Of a stretch of 64,000 nt of DNA, positions 36,478 to 48,100 are shown piece after piece. Positions within the stretch are counted from its first letter, which is position 1. The number at the start of each line of letters is the position of its first letter. Source of the DNA: Auanema rhodensis (taxonomy: Eukaryota; Nematoda; Chromadorea; Rhabditida; Rhabditidae); the NCBI GenBank assembly GCA_964057225.1, contig OZ059898.1:6138001-6202000 (forward strand), read 5' to 3'. Position numbers and translations under genes: made by a program. The notes below the pieces were generated by a model that had not been told where the DNA came from, did not search any database, and was given only the letters and a program-made list of their open reading frames with translations.

Positions 36478-39400
36478 GAGCCTATTTAACATTGAAAACT
36501 GGCTCGCTGGTCTCAATCAGTCTTCAGATATAACATATCTTGGCTCACCAGATTCAACAGTTTCTAAATATGTCATTGAAAAGCTTTATTACGTCCGGAG
36601 TAAAAGATGTGTTGGTATGTTTGTATTTGATTTTTTGAGCATATATCATTGAGCAGTTATTGTGTGATAACCATAGCGTTTTCTTATCTAATATGAATCA
36701 CTGTTTTTGATATTTATCTTCGCTTTATAGGAGGGACAAGTGAATAAGTTGTTGAATAAAAATGGAGGGCAGAACAATTCTGCTGATAACCAGTCAACAC
36801 ATTCGTCCGTTCCACCAATGCAACCTCACGGATCTTATAATCAGAATTCTTATAATCAACCTGGTCAACCAGGCGGATATGGTTCTGGCTATCCTTCATA
36901 TCCTCCACAAAACTCGCAATCATCATATCCGGGAAATGAAATGCCAGGTAAATGCTTATATCACATGTTTTTTTTCTGTAATAATCGATCTATACAACTA
37001 ATCGATTTTATAAATTGTCATTATTTTCTTACATTCATGTTTTATATATCCAATTTTGGTATGAATAAGTGTCATGTATTATTCATTTTAAGGTGGTGGA
37101 GCTCCATATCCAAGATTTGATCAAGGCTCTGGTTACCCTGGGAGTGGGGCACCATACCCTGGTTCTGCAGGAGGTGTAGCTCCTCCAATTGGATTTATTG
37201 ATGGCGCCTCCAGTTATCCACAGCAAGTACCTTCATCACAAACTGGAGGTTTTCCATCACAAAACTATAATACTGGATATAATCCATATGGTGGCAATCC
37301 CTCAGTGCAGCCCCAGTATTATCCACAACAGCCAGGTCAACAATATTCACCACAATCAAGTAAGATATAACTTTTATGATTAAAACTTTTCTTACTTTAA
37401 AAACAAAATTAATTGTTATGGTTTTTTGTTATCAAACTATTACTTATTCATCTACCTTAAAGTTCAGTGAGAAGCGAAATTTTCAAATTGAAGTTGTCCA
37501 CCGTGGAAAACGTTGCATGTTGTTTGTTCTATCGATTCGTTTTTAATCTATTTTTGAACCACATACAAAAGAAAGCAGATAGTTGAAGAGAGAAAGAAAA
37601 CACATATATATATATAGAAAGAGAGAGAGAGAGAGAGAGATACATATTGAATAAGAAAAATGAAGATATAGAGAGAAAAGGAATGAAATGGGGATGAATA
37701 GAAGAAAAAAAAGAGTAAAAACATTAACAAGAAGTAAATGAATTCCTCGAGGTTATAGTGAAGATTTTTGATGTGATGTTCGCCGATTATCTTTCGCATT
37801 CTTCATATATACTCTTCCAACCATATTCTTCTCCCACAGCTTTTTTATTCTTTAGCCTATTTGTTATATTTGATTTATTTAAGTGATTTGAAAAGAGGCT
37901 AAACCACTGACACACTAATCTAAACCTTTATCCTATTCAATATCATTATTGCTGGTCTTTTTTTTTTGATCAAGTATATTAATGATGAAAACAAAATCAG
38001 CATTTCAATCAATATCTAGGTCTTCAAACCAGTTTTTAAAAAGACAGCAATCGTCTGTGGGAGGAGCATATAAAACTTTTTGAATCATTCCTTTAAACTT
38101 TAGAATAAAGAGAGGATAGAATAAGAGGGAGTAAGAGAAGATGACTGAGTAAGAGAGTTGTAGGATGCTATGGATGAGTGTTAGAATTTTTCTCCAATTT
38201 CATTCACGTCTTCATATCAAAGTCTTTTTACTGAACTTTTTGTCGCCATCTTCTTCCAAAAGCTACAGAAGCGCATTTTGGGTCAATACCATTATCATTA
38301 TCTAATTTAAAGAATAATTTCTTTTATAATCAATTGTTTTTGTTATTTGGATTTTTCGAATATGAAACTCATCTACATTTCATATGTTTCTTGTTATACT
38401 ATTATATAAAACATAGGTCATTTCTCTAATGTTTTTCATTGTTTTTCATTGTTTTTATTTCTTTTTTTTATATTTTCTTTTAACATTCAGCTTTTAATGT
38501 TTTCTTTTTGATTTTGTTTAAAATTTATTTGTTTCAGATATGATTGGTAATCCATCTGTTCGACCAACCAATCCTTTCAATGCTAATCAAGATGCTGAAG
38601 TTTTACGTAAAGCCATGAAGGGATTAGGATGCAATAACTCTAAAGTAAATATTTTCTTTATTCTTCAGTTTTGTCTCCCATTAAACTGAAAATAGAATAT
38701 TATTAAAATTATATATTTTATAGGTTATTTCCATTCTTTGTACAAGAACTAACATGCAACGTCAAGAAATTTCAAGAGCATTCAAAGTAATGTATGGAAA
38801 AGATCTCATTAAGGTTGTTTTCTAAACTGATTTATAAAATTAGTTTTTCGAATTCTTTAGGATTTACGCTCTGAACTTAGTGGAGATTTCGAAGATCTCA
38901 TCCTTGCTCTTATGGAGCCTCCAGCAATCTATGATGCTAAACAACTTAGAAAAGCAATGGAAGGTCTCGGAACTAAAGAATCAGTTCTCATCGAGATTAT
39001 GACTTCCCGAACAAATCAGCAAATTCATGAAGTACGAGCAGCATACAAGCAGCTTTACGGAAAAGAATTAGAAAACGAGTTGATTGGTGAAACCAGCGGT
39101 TGCTTCAAAGTATGTTGTTATAAATTTCTTTGAGATTATGTAATCATATTATCTATTTAGCGTCTTTTAATCTCGTTGTGTGCTGGAGGACGTGATGAAG
39201 GAAACCATGTAGATCCTCTCAGAGCCAACCAGGTATTATATTCAAAGTATAACATATAAAAATAAAATTGTGTATTATAGGATGCTCGTAAGCTCTACCA
39301 AGCTGGAGAACGAAGACTTGGAACAGATGAAAGCGCTTTCAACGCTATTCTTGCTAGTCAAAACTACCACCAGCTTCGTCTTGTGTTTGATGAATACCAA

Positions 39401-39842
39401 AAAGTATCTAATCATTCGATCGAGAAAGCTGTTGAATCCGAATTTTCTGGAGATATTCGTGATGGTTTATTAGCAGTATGTAACGTGGTTCGTTCTCGTC
39501 CAGCATACTTTGCCAAGCTTCTTAATGACAGCATGAAGGTAAGTACAATGATCAATTCCATCATTTTCTTTACTTTTTCTGTATTACATAACCATCTAAA
39601 TACATTTTTTTCAGGGATTCGGAACACGTGATGGAGATCTTATCCGTTTAGTTGTAACCAGATGTGAATACGACATGGCAGACATTCGTGATGCTTTCCA
39701 GGTGATTATACTAAATAAAATTAATTTATATTCGTCCAAATTGCTTTAGGCTATGTACAAAACTTCGCTTGAAAACATGATCAAGGGTGATTGTTCAGGA
39801 TCTTACAAGGATGGTCTCATTACTCTTGTTCGCGGAAATTAG
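36478..39842 (+). CDS. Annexin with long Gly/Pro/Tyr/Gln-rich N-terminus (nex-2-like), start unresolved
   Basis: Supported exons are 36731-36947, 37093-37359, 38538-38644, 38724-38813, 38861-39109, 39161-39232, 39281-39538, 39615-39701 and 39750-39842 (TAG). A possible earlier exon (about 36478-36605) only joins through a weak donor. The head of about 160 residues is rich in Tyr, Pro, Gly, Gln and Ser (PGQPGGYGSGYPSYPPQNSQ). Four annexin repeats follow: KGLGCNNSK, EGLGTKES, RRLGTDES and GFGTRDGD, with later acidic residues that fit type II Ca2+ sites (GDF, GCF, GDI and GSY stretches). Repeat 1 has GLGC where GLGT or GAGT is usual. Annexins bind acidic phospholipids with Ca2+. C. elegans NEX-2 is, from memory, the long-headed worm annexin on the same chromosome. 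Confidence 0.93.
37360..38537 (+). other. Large intron between annexin head and core
   Basis: A 1.18-kb intron separating the disordered head exon from the first annexin-repeat exon. It contains ATATATATATAGAAAGAGAGAGAG-type repeats (37601-37640) and purine-rich patches. No exon was seen. Confidence 0.55.
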
Positions 39843-39910
39843 AAATTGTTTCTAAAAATATGTTTAAAGAGCTTAAACACATGATATTACTGTGATTTTC
39901 ACTTGTGTAA

Positions 39911-39916
39911 AATAAA
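39911..39916 (+). promoter_or_regulatory. Poly(A) signal AATAAA of the annexin gene
   Basis: A canonical hexamer 69 nt past the annexin stop, in AAAATAAATAATAA. The convergent nuclear-receptor gene ends at 40119, so the two 3'UTRs share at most about 275 nt. Confidence 0.5.
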
Positions 39917-40118
39917 TAATAACTCTTTTAGCAATTTCTTTTGTTAAAAAAATCGAAATAAAACAGAATAATCTTTATAAAATATAACAAATTTATATAT
40001 TATCTACTTTGAGCATTGTAAAAAATCTAAAAAAAAAGTATATTAGAGTATAATTAGCAATTATATTCTATAATTTATAATAATCTATAGCATTTTTTGT
40101 AAATCTAACAGCTTTTTT

Positions 40119-42927
40119 TTATAATGATCGTGTTGAAATCAATTTCAATAATAGATCGTCCAATTGCCAAAGATCAAAAAATTGGATTTTTTGATGACTT
40201 TCTAAACATTCCATTCCAACGGCCTATAAAATCACTTAGATGATTAATTTACAATAAAGGTGAAGAAAATGTGAAGTGAAGGAAGGTGAAAGATTGAGAG
40301 AAAATGATGAGAAATTTCATCATTCGCAGCACATCAATAATTTCAATAAAATGCTATCAACTTTACATAAAATAATGAAGACAGGTAGAATAACTTACAT
40401 AAACACTGCTCATTAATAAAACTAAATTTCCCATTCTTTCAGCTATTTCTTCATTTGTTGATGAATGAAGCATATAATGATGATGTAATGCTCGGAATAG
40501 CATATTAGTATGATTAATCATCAATTCTTTTATAGACATGGATATGTCAGAAGCACCTGAAGTTTAAAAATATGTTGCAAATATTTCTTTTTCCAGACTT
40601 ACTTGCACTTTTAAAGGAAATTAGAGCTTTGAGAAAAAGAAATTCCGTGAAAGATAGTTGTATAGCCTGCATCGGATAAGCTATCTCATTTACAACTCGA
40701 TTCAGTAATGGACGATATAATCTGAATAAAGTTTGTTATTAAACATTGAAATTACATAATTGTTTTTGCTATTTTTATGTTTCAAAATATTGAAAGAAAT
40801 TTATAAATTTCAGATAAAATTGAACTTTTTCTTCATTTCAGCTGAGATATAGTCGGCTTCATCTAACCAACCATCTTCTGAGTTCTCATCAATACCAACA
40901 TACATTCCATTAAACATCACAAATCTAAAATAAGTCAACAAACATCAAATGAATTCTCAATATCATAGTCATCTTCTATTTCGCATTTTAAAATGTCAAT
41001 TTCTTAACTAAAACCAAAAATTATAAAAGGTTTAAGAAAGACTTCCCTATCTGGTAATCCTAACCGGATTGTTAAATAAGCCGGATCCAAAATAGTATGA
41101 TATAAGATACATCGACGTAAGAAACATTTCTAAAATATAATTATATTATTATATAATTATATAATTATAATGAATACTTTATCCTGTGTTCCAAGTTTAG
41201 AAAAATGATGCCAACCTCTCATCCATTCATAAATTACAAGAATCTAGAAAACTAATAAAAAATAAAATAAATAAGCTATTACCTGAGCTCTTATGTCTTT
41301 TGAAATACCAGAAAAAGTTAAGACTTTAATATCTGACGCTTCATAAGGCTTAAAAGAAAAAAATGGTTAGACTATATAGAATTATGAAATTTAGTTACAA
41401 TGTCGTTTGTGGGAGAACAAGTTAATAGATTGGATATAGATGAATGACCACAATATAATATCTTTCGACGTTCATTATGAAGACGTTCCAGTAAAAGAAG
41501 ATCATCTAATACAGATTCTGGTGTATATCTGAAATATTCATCCCTTTTGATGAAATTGAAGTGGTAAAAGTACATTGGTGACGAATTTGGTGTTGACGTC
41601 GTTGCAGATGTATAGCTAGTTGAGGGTGATGGTGCATCTTCTGATACTGATGACGATAAATATGAATTATTCGAATAGTCATCAGGACTAACTGGTTGTG
41701 TTAAAACCTGTAATCTATGCAGTAAGCTTCATTATATTGTTTTAGTTCATCTTATAATTATAGTTTGTAATACCTCATTACCTGTGAGAGATTTGTTGTG
41801 CGTATAGGAAATGGTGCTGCGAATTGTGGATGATATAGAATCTTGCGTCGACCAGCATTACAGTCACGGCGAGGTTGTACAGCTACAAAATAGCTTAAGC
41901 TATTGATAAAAACAACCCGCAGCTTATACAACAGAAGATCATATAGTAATACCTTGACGTTCCATACCCATTGTTAAGCATTTTCGATAACGACATGATC
42001 TGCAGATCACTCTTAAAGCTAAAAAACATATTTTAAAAATGATATTATCAGAGATGGATATACCAAAATGAACTTTGCAATTATTGTTATTGCTACAAGT
42101 AAAGTGGCGACCAAGTGTAACTGTACGCCTTAAAGTAAGACATCCGTTAGTTTTTTTTTCGGTAAGCAAAAACAAGTCAGTCATAAATTTGTTTAGAGAA
42201 TTCATCGAACGAGCTTACCGGAAAAATGCTGCACACGCTGAGCACGAAGCAGCATTGAAATGATATCCATTTGAAGGAGCTCCACATATTGTGCAAATTC
42301 GAACATAGTTTGGAGTTTCGTTATCAATGTCGCTGTTACCTATATTTATAAAAAGTATTATGTAACATAGTTGTATCTTGAACTAATTTTTAATAATTTC
42401 TATATAAATTATTGAAATTAATCATTTAATTTTCTACAATAGAACTGAATTAAAGAAGCTTCTTAACCTCAATTTGTTCTGAATTATTTCTTTAGTTTCT
42501 AATACTCTCTCTAGTTTATCTACTCCTTTCATCCACTTGTCCTCTTCTTCGTTCTTTTTCTTTTCTCTTTTTCCTTTCTTCCGTTTCTTCTTCCTCTCTA
42601 TCTTCATCACGCTCACATGTACACTCACACCCACATTGACTAATATTCTCATTCTCCACCATCTCCTCCCCCTTTTTCTAACCCCACCCCTCTTTTTCAT
42701 TCTCGCTAGTCAGTCCCTCTTTTTTTCTCCCCCCCCCCCCCCCTATCTCATCAAGTTTCCTCGATGCGCTCTCTCAGTTTGCTTCCCTGTTTCTCTCTTT
42801 CATCTGGTTCCATAATTCCCCTCACATTCTCTCTCTTCATGTCTCTTTTTTCACACACACACACTCCTATTGTCTTCTCTATTTCTCTTTGTATTCTCTC
42901 TTTCTTCCACTCCTTTTACCTCTCTCT

Positions 42928-42981
<54 letters not shown>

Positions 42982-43432
42982 ACTTTCTCTCTCCCTCTAT
43001 TTCTTTCTCTTCTTTTTCGTTCTCTCTCTCACTATCTTTTTCCCTCCCTCTCCTTCTTTCTCTCTACTTTATCGCCCTCGTCTTCATTCCACATTTTCTC
43101 TCTCCCTCACAATGCTATTTTTCTCATCTCCCTCCATCTTCTTTAACCAATCCCTTTTCCATTCTCTGAATCATCTATTCCTTGTTTCCCTCCCTCTTTA
43201 TCTTTCCTTCCCTTTCTCTCACAACCTCTCTTTTCGTTTTCTTAATCTATTCCTTCTGCTACAACTGCGATGTGTACTCTGTTAGCAATCGTCTGTTCTT
43301 TTTTTTTGCTGTGTAGCTAATATCCTAATATAGCTAGCCAATAAGCTCATGAAGATCATTACCTTCATTAAACGATGATAGCTCAATACCACTGGTATTA
43401 TCAGAAGAATTGTGTCCATAGACAGAATGCAT
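40119..43432 (-). CDS. Nematode-type nuclear hormone receptor
   Basis: The minus-strand ATG is at 43432 ([15 protein letters not shown]) and TAA at 40121-40119. Exon 1 is 43363-43432 and exon 2 is 42219-42339. The next exons carry the rest of the zinc fingers ([19 protein letters not shown] at about 42140 and [16 protein letters not shown] at about 42000). Finger 1 is [13 protein letters not shown]...[10 protein letters not shown]. This P-box (CSACAAFF) is of the divergent nematode type, not the CEGCKGFF of most metazoan receptors. A Ser/Thr/Pro-rich hinge (about 41580-41700) precedes a ligand-binding domain, with [20 protein letters not shown], an ISKDIRAQ segment and a final helical exon, [20 protein letters not shown], ending LISTRSL. 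It should be a ligand-regulated or constitutive transcription factor. The specific nhr number cannot be assigned. Intron 1 is about 1 kb of CT repeats. Confidence 0.88.
42470..43270. repeat. Polypyrimidine tract (+ strand) in nuclear-receptor intron 1
   Basis: About 800 nt that are overwhelmingly C and T on the plus strand, so purine on the sense strand of the host gene. It includes 15 consecutive C (about 42729-42743), ACACACACAC and a (CT)n run at 42932-42977. The long open frames across it are Ser/Leu/Phe-only artefacts. Confidence 0.85.
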
Positions 43433-43562
43433 CTTTGCGATTGTCTAACGTTGTGCTTTTAGTCCCTGTGCTCTTAGAGATGTCGATCTGGCTCTATTAA
43501 CTTCTTGTTGTCTCACTGCTTCTTCTCTCTCCCTCTCTCGATCTTTCTTTTTCTTTCTCACT

Positions 43563-43610
<48 letters not shown>

Positions 43611-45154
43611 CCTCCCTTCTTCTGTTCTTCACTTTCTTCCTTACAATCGCGTTCTATCGAACTCCTCAACTTCTACTACTCAGTTCGTTTCAAATTATAT
43701 GAATGACCACATTAGGCAAATCCAACTTGGCAATGCAAAACTGTTCTTCAAAATAAGCCTTAGAACTAAAATAAAGAATAAAGAAATAAAAAAAAACAGC
43801 AGAAACCAACTAAAAATAAACGAATACGAAGTGCAAGGAAAAGATTTTGAAAACTTAAAATAAATGAAGAAGCAAACGAATGATATAGGATTCCATCAGT
43901 TTTCTTCGGATAGTTTCAGACGAATTCCTCATAGCTGGCATGGAGACAACCTAGGCCTTTGCTCACTTGATTAAGAACAACAAGAGAAGCAGAGAAATAG
44001 AAAAATTAAATAAATATGTATCAGGATAGGCAGGGATGGTGAAATACAAAAAAGGAAAAAGAAAGGAACAAAAGAAACAGGATGGGAGAAAAGTAATAAA
44101 GACAAGAGAGAAGGGAGGCAAAAAGGTAACAAGGGTGAAAGAAGAGAGAGGGATTGAGAAACAAGAGAGAATAAGGCACAGAAAATAGAGAAGCATGTTA
44201 GGAAAGACAAAATTGAATTACTGTATAGGCTGATAAGAGAGCATGTTATCAGTTTCTTTATTTTAAGACTAGAATGCTCTCTTTGTCATTAAAAGTCTCT
44301 CATAGTCGCAGAGCCGATGTATTAGAAAGAACGTTTTGAATTGTACTACTTAAGATAGACTAGACAAAATGATTGTTTATAATATTTGATATATAAAAGA
44401 ACAAAAAGCATCTGACATCAACGTTTTATTGATAATTAGAATGTTGTATGATACGATACTAAGAAACATAACGTTCAATTAACAATACTTCATTTCTTAT
44501 AGAAGCTCAATTATCATGGCAGTATTATTTCCTTTATATAATAATATTTCCATAACTCTTTTAAACGTAAATAAACATATTTAGAAATGAGCATTTAGAG
44601 AATCATTAATAATAAGAAATTATTCGTTCTTTTATTTTATATTTTCGTTATTTCCCGCCTTTCAACATTATTTGAATAATTGTTAAAACATCTCGTTCTT
44701 TGAAAAAAGATTTAAAACTAATAATATAGTTCAATATTTAATAAGAATCTTCATGTAGACAATAGAAATATGACAAACAATAACAGTTAGGCAACCAGGA
44801 ACTTTTACATTTAAGAGAAGAGGAAGAAAAGAAAAAGCAAGGTTAACGGCGGCTTGGCTTCAACTTCAATTAAAAAATATTCTTCAATAAGTCTTTAGGT
44901 ATCTTCTACAAGGTTTCAACCAAAAATGTATACATATATGTGGATGTGTGAATATATATAGAGAGAAAGAGAGAGAGAGAATAGGAGTGTTTACATAAAA
45001 TGTATAATCATAGCTCCGAACATCCTGTACGATTTAGCGTGGCTATTAAGTACATTGTTTGTATGTTTTTTTTTCACACTGAGATCATATGTTAATTATG
45101 AAAAAAGGAAATAGAAGCGAAACAACAGAGGAATGAACCGGATGTAATTGCTTA
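43433..45154. other. Region between nuclear-receptor start and CENP-B-type gene stop
   Basis: No exon was seen. The part next to the receptor should be its promoter or 5'UTR; it has a second (CT)n tract at 43568-43612, an A/G-rich block at 44040-44200 and strongly AT-rich DNA from 44360 on. A GAGAGAAAGAGAGAGAGA patch lies at about 44960-44979. No poly(A) signal was confidently assigned for the minus-strand gene to the right. Confidence 0.5.
43568..43612. repeat. (CT)n microsatellite
   Basis: Nearly uninterrupted TC dinucleotides with one or two T insertions, just upstream of the nuclear-receptor ATG. Confidence 0.85.
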
Positions 45155-48100
45155 TCACATTTTTGATATGTCTAGGACATCAAACCGTATATCTGCTATC
45201 AGATTCTCGGACATAGCAAGGTTTTCCTCTAGCGATTGCTTTTCTCTGCCTGAAAATAAGACGAGGACGGTTATGGGCTTGTTTTCCAATCTACTTACTA
45301 CTGCTAATTTTTCCTGAAGTTCTAAAAACAAAGGCATGGCTGTGGGGTCATGAGCAACAATAAAACATCTAATCGTATTCATAGCAGAACATAACTGAAA
45401 GTTAAGAATATGATATCAGTTTAAAATAAATACAATCATACCTCTTTATTAGGAATTGGTAAAGCAGCACTTTTAATAATAGCGGCAATAAGACCATTTT
45501 CATCAACAGATGGTTGCTGAAAGATTTTAATAAATAATATAATATAAAACTATAGAAATACCTGAATAAAAGGTAAAGGATTGTTATTAACATTATTAAT
45601 AGAGCAATCATGATCATCTATTTGTTCACCAGAAGATGAGGGAAGAATACCGTTATGAGACGATCCTAAATCTAAAGAACGTAAATGTAACCGTAGAGAA
45701 AGATAAAAATGATTACTTGTCTCTAATTGGGGCCGGAAAAGGTTAGCTAAATCAAGAGGCTTAGTATTTGATATGGAAGCAACAGCCATTGGTAAAGCGG
45801 CTTTTTCAACACAGTTCAGCAAAGCTGCTGTCATCCCAGAAAAAAGAGCTAAAAAGACAAAGTTAATTAGGCTATCAAATCAGAGCTTACCGTCACTGGT
45901 TACTCCAGCATTTATTCCAGCTAAAGATAACTCTCCAGAGTGCTCGCGATCTTCTAATTCTAAGAACAGTTGATGAAAAACGATTTTAATGAAAATTAAA
46001 CATACGATCTTCTATATCATCAGCATCCATCCTATTATCATCAATATCCTCATCATAGTTAGCAGGAGATCCTGTCATTTGTTTAAGGTCGATCTTGTGT
46101 CTTCGTTTAAAAGCATCTAACCATCCCTCAGATCCTTTAAAATTATCAAGACCTAAAATTTCAAAATGCACAGATTTATATGAAAATGTGAACAATTATC
46201 AATTAATTAAATAACTTACCCAATTGGCGAGCAATAATCATAGCATGCTCTTTAAGCATTTTTCCATTTAGAGGAATACCATTATCAGCACAATCTTTGA
46301 AAAATCTCCACATAAGGATGTTCAGCCCAACAAACGATGTTCGGCGAACCTACAATATAATAGTAAACATATGGTTTTTCGAAACAAAACTTACTCGATT
46401 TTTCTTTTTTATTCCGTCTTTCATGATTCTTTGCTGTTCTACAAGCGCTTCAGCAATTGTTGCTGGAGTAAATTTATTTGATTCTTCGTTTTTGGCTTCT
46501 TCCATAAGAACCAATGCAGCCATTCGCTGAATATCCTCCCGATTGGCAATAATTTTATCAACCTGTAAAAAATCAATTTTCAAAAATTATAAAAAGAATA
46601 AATTAATAAGATAGGTATCAGAAGGATAATACGCATATCAAGTGTTCGTGAAGAAAATGGGGGATTACTCAAGGTACGTAAAAATAAAAGAAAAGGAGCG
46701 TATTAATTGATGATTTGAATCAAAATTTCAAAATTTCAAACACTAATTAGGATAAATTAGTGAGATTTCATAATATTTTTATAGAATATATACATCTTGA
46801 TAATCTATCTTACATTTTAGCTTTTTCCAATTTCTTTTCATCTTTTCCATTTAGAACATCAAAGATATGAAGAAAAGGAGATGAAAAAAAATGAAAAAAA
46901 AGAAAAGAGGGGAGAAGAAAGAAAGAGAGAAAGAAAGAGAGGACCGGCACCCAATAAACGCTTAGAAACACAAAGAGAAAAGAAGAAGGTAGAGAGGGAA
47001 AGAAGATGAAGAAAATGGGTGAACAGAAACAGTCAGAGACATACACATCACATCAGAGACAGCCTTTGCCTTTTTTGGTTGAAATTTCTAAGAGATGAAT
47101 ATACGACTACATAGTGGTATTACTTTAGAGACAAGAGAGAGAAAGAAAGAGAAAAATGGACTGGTCGGGAAACATTCGGAGGGAAATACTCTACGAAGAA
47201 AGACCGATAAAGCAAGAAGAAACAGATCAAGGAGGGAAAAAGAGTGTGTATGTATGTTGTTGAGTATACGAGAGATGGGAAGAAAAAAAAAGAGGGAATA
47301 AAAGGATGGAAAGAGGGCAAAGAGTGAACAGATAGATGAGACGCCCAGTCAATGCTAGAAGAGAAAGAAAGAGGGAAAAGGAGGAAAGGGAGATATGTGA
47401 AGAGAGAGAAAAGAAGAGAAAGAAGAAAAGAGGGCAGCAGAGAGAAACAGGGAAATAGGGGAGTAAGGAAGGGAGGCAGAGGGAAAGCGGGAGGGAGGGA
47501 GAGGGAGAGAAAGTGGGAGAGAGGGAGGGAAACAGAGAAAGAAGAAGGGAGGGTTCGTCAACTAAAAGAGATATGGAGAGAAGAAGAGAGGCTGCTGTGG
47601 ATCTGCTGCTAGTGACCCGCGCGGGTTGGTAAGGGGCCAGGAGGACGCTAACCTACCGTTGAGGACTTTATGTTGTATCTCATACAGATGAGCTCTCTAG
47701 AGATACCAGCATCAGAGTTAGTCAGAACGTAAAGCTTTTCTTTGGTGGAAAGTTCCCTGAAAATTGTATACTAGAGAAAAAGTTATTTTATTCAGCAGAA
47801 TGTTGTCTAACATTTTTCAAATTAAAGTATTTTCTCATTAAAAAAGAATCTGTGTGAGCAGATCATGCAAATATTATTTTGTTTTTTCCTAATAAACATA
47901 ATCTTTCGATTAATCGATTAATTTAGAAGAATGCGTCAAAAGTAAGAAAAATGAGAATAAAAGTGCAATTTTAAAACAAAGAAACAAAAATGGTTCATGC
48001 TTCCGTTAGGATTTTTCAATTAATTTCAAAGTTTGTAAATGTATTCAGAGAGAATAAGCAAAAAAATAAAAAATATTACCTTTCGTCAGTTTCCACGCGA

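Noticed and set aside
42537..43285. Long overlapping open frames of Ser/Leu/Phe
   Set aside because: They are translations of CT repeats in several frames at once and lie in an intron of the nuclear-receptor gene.
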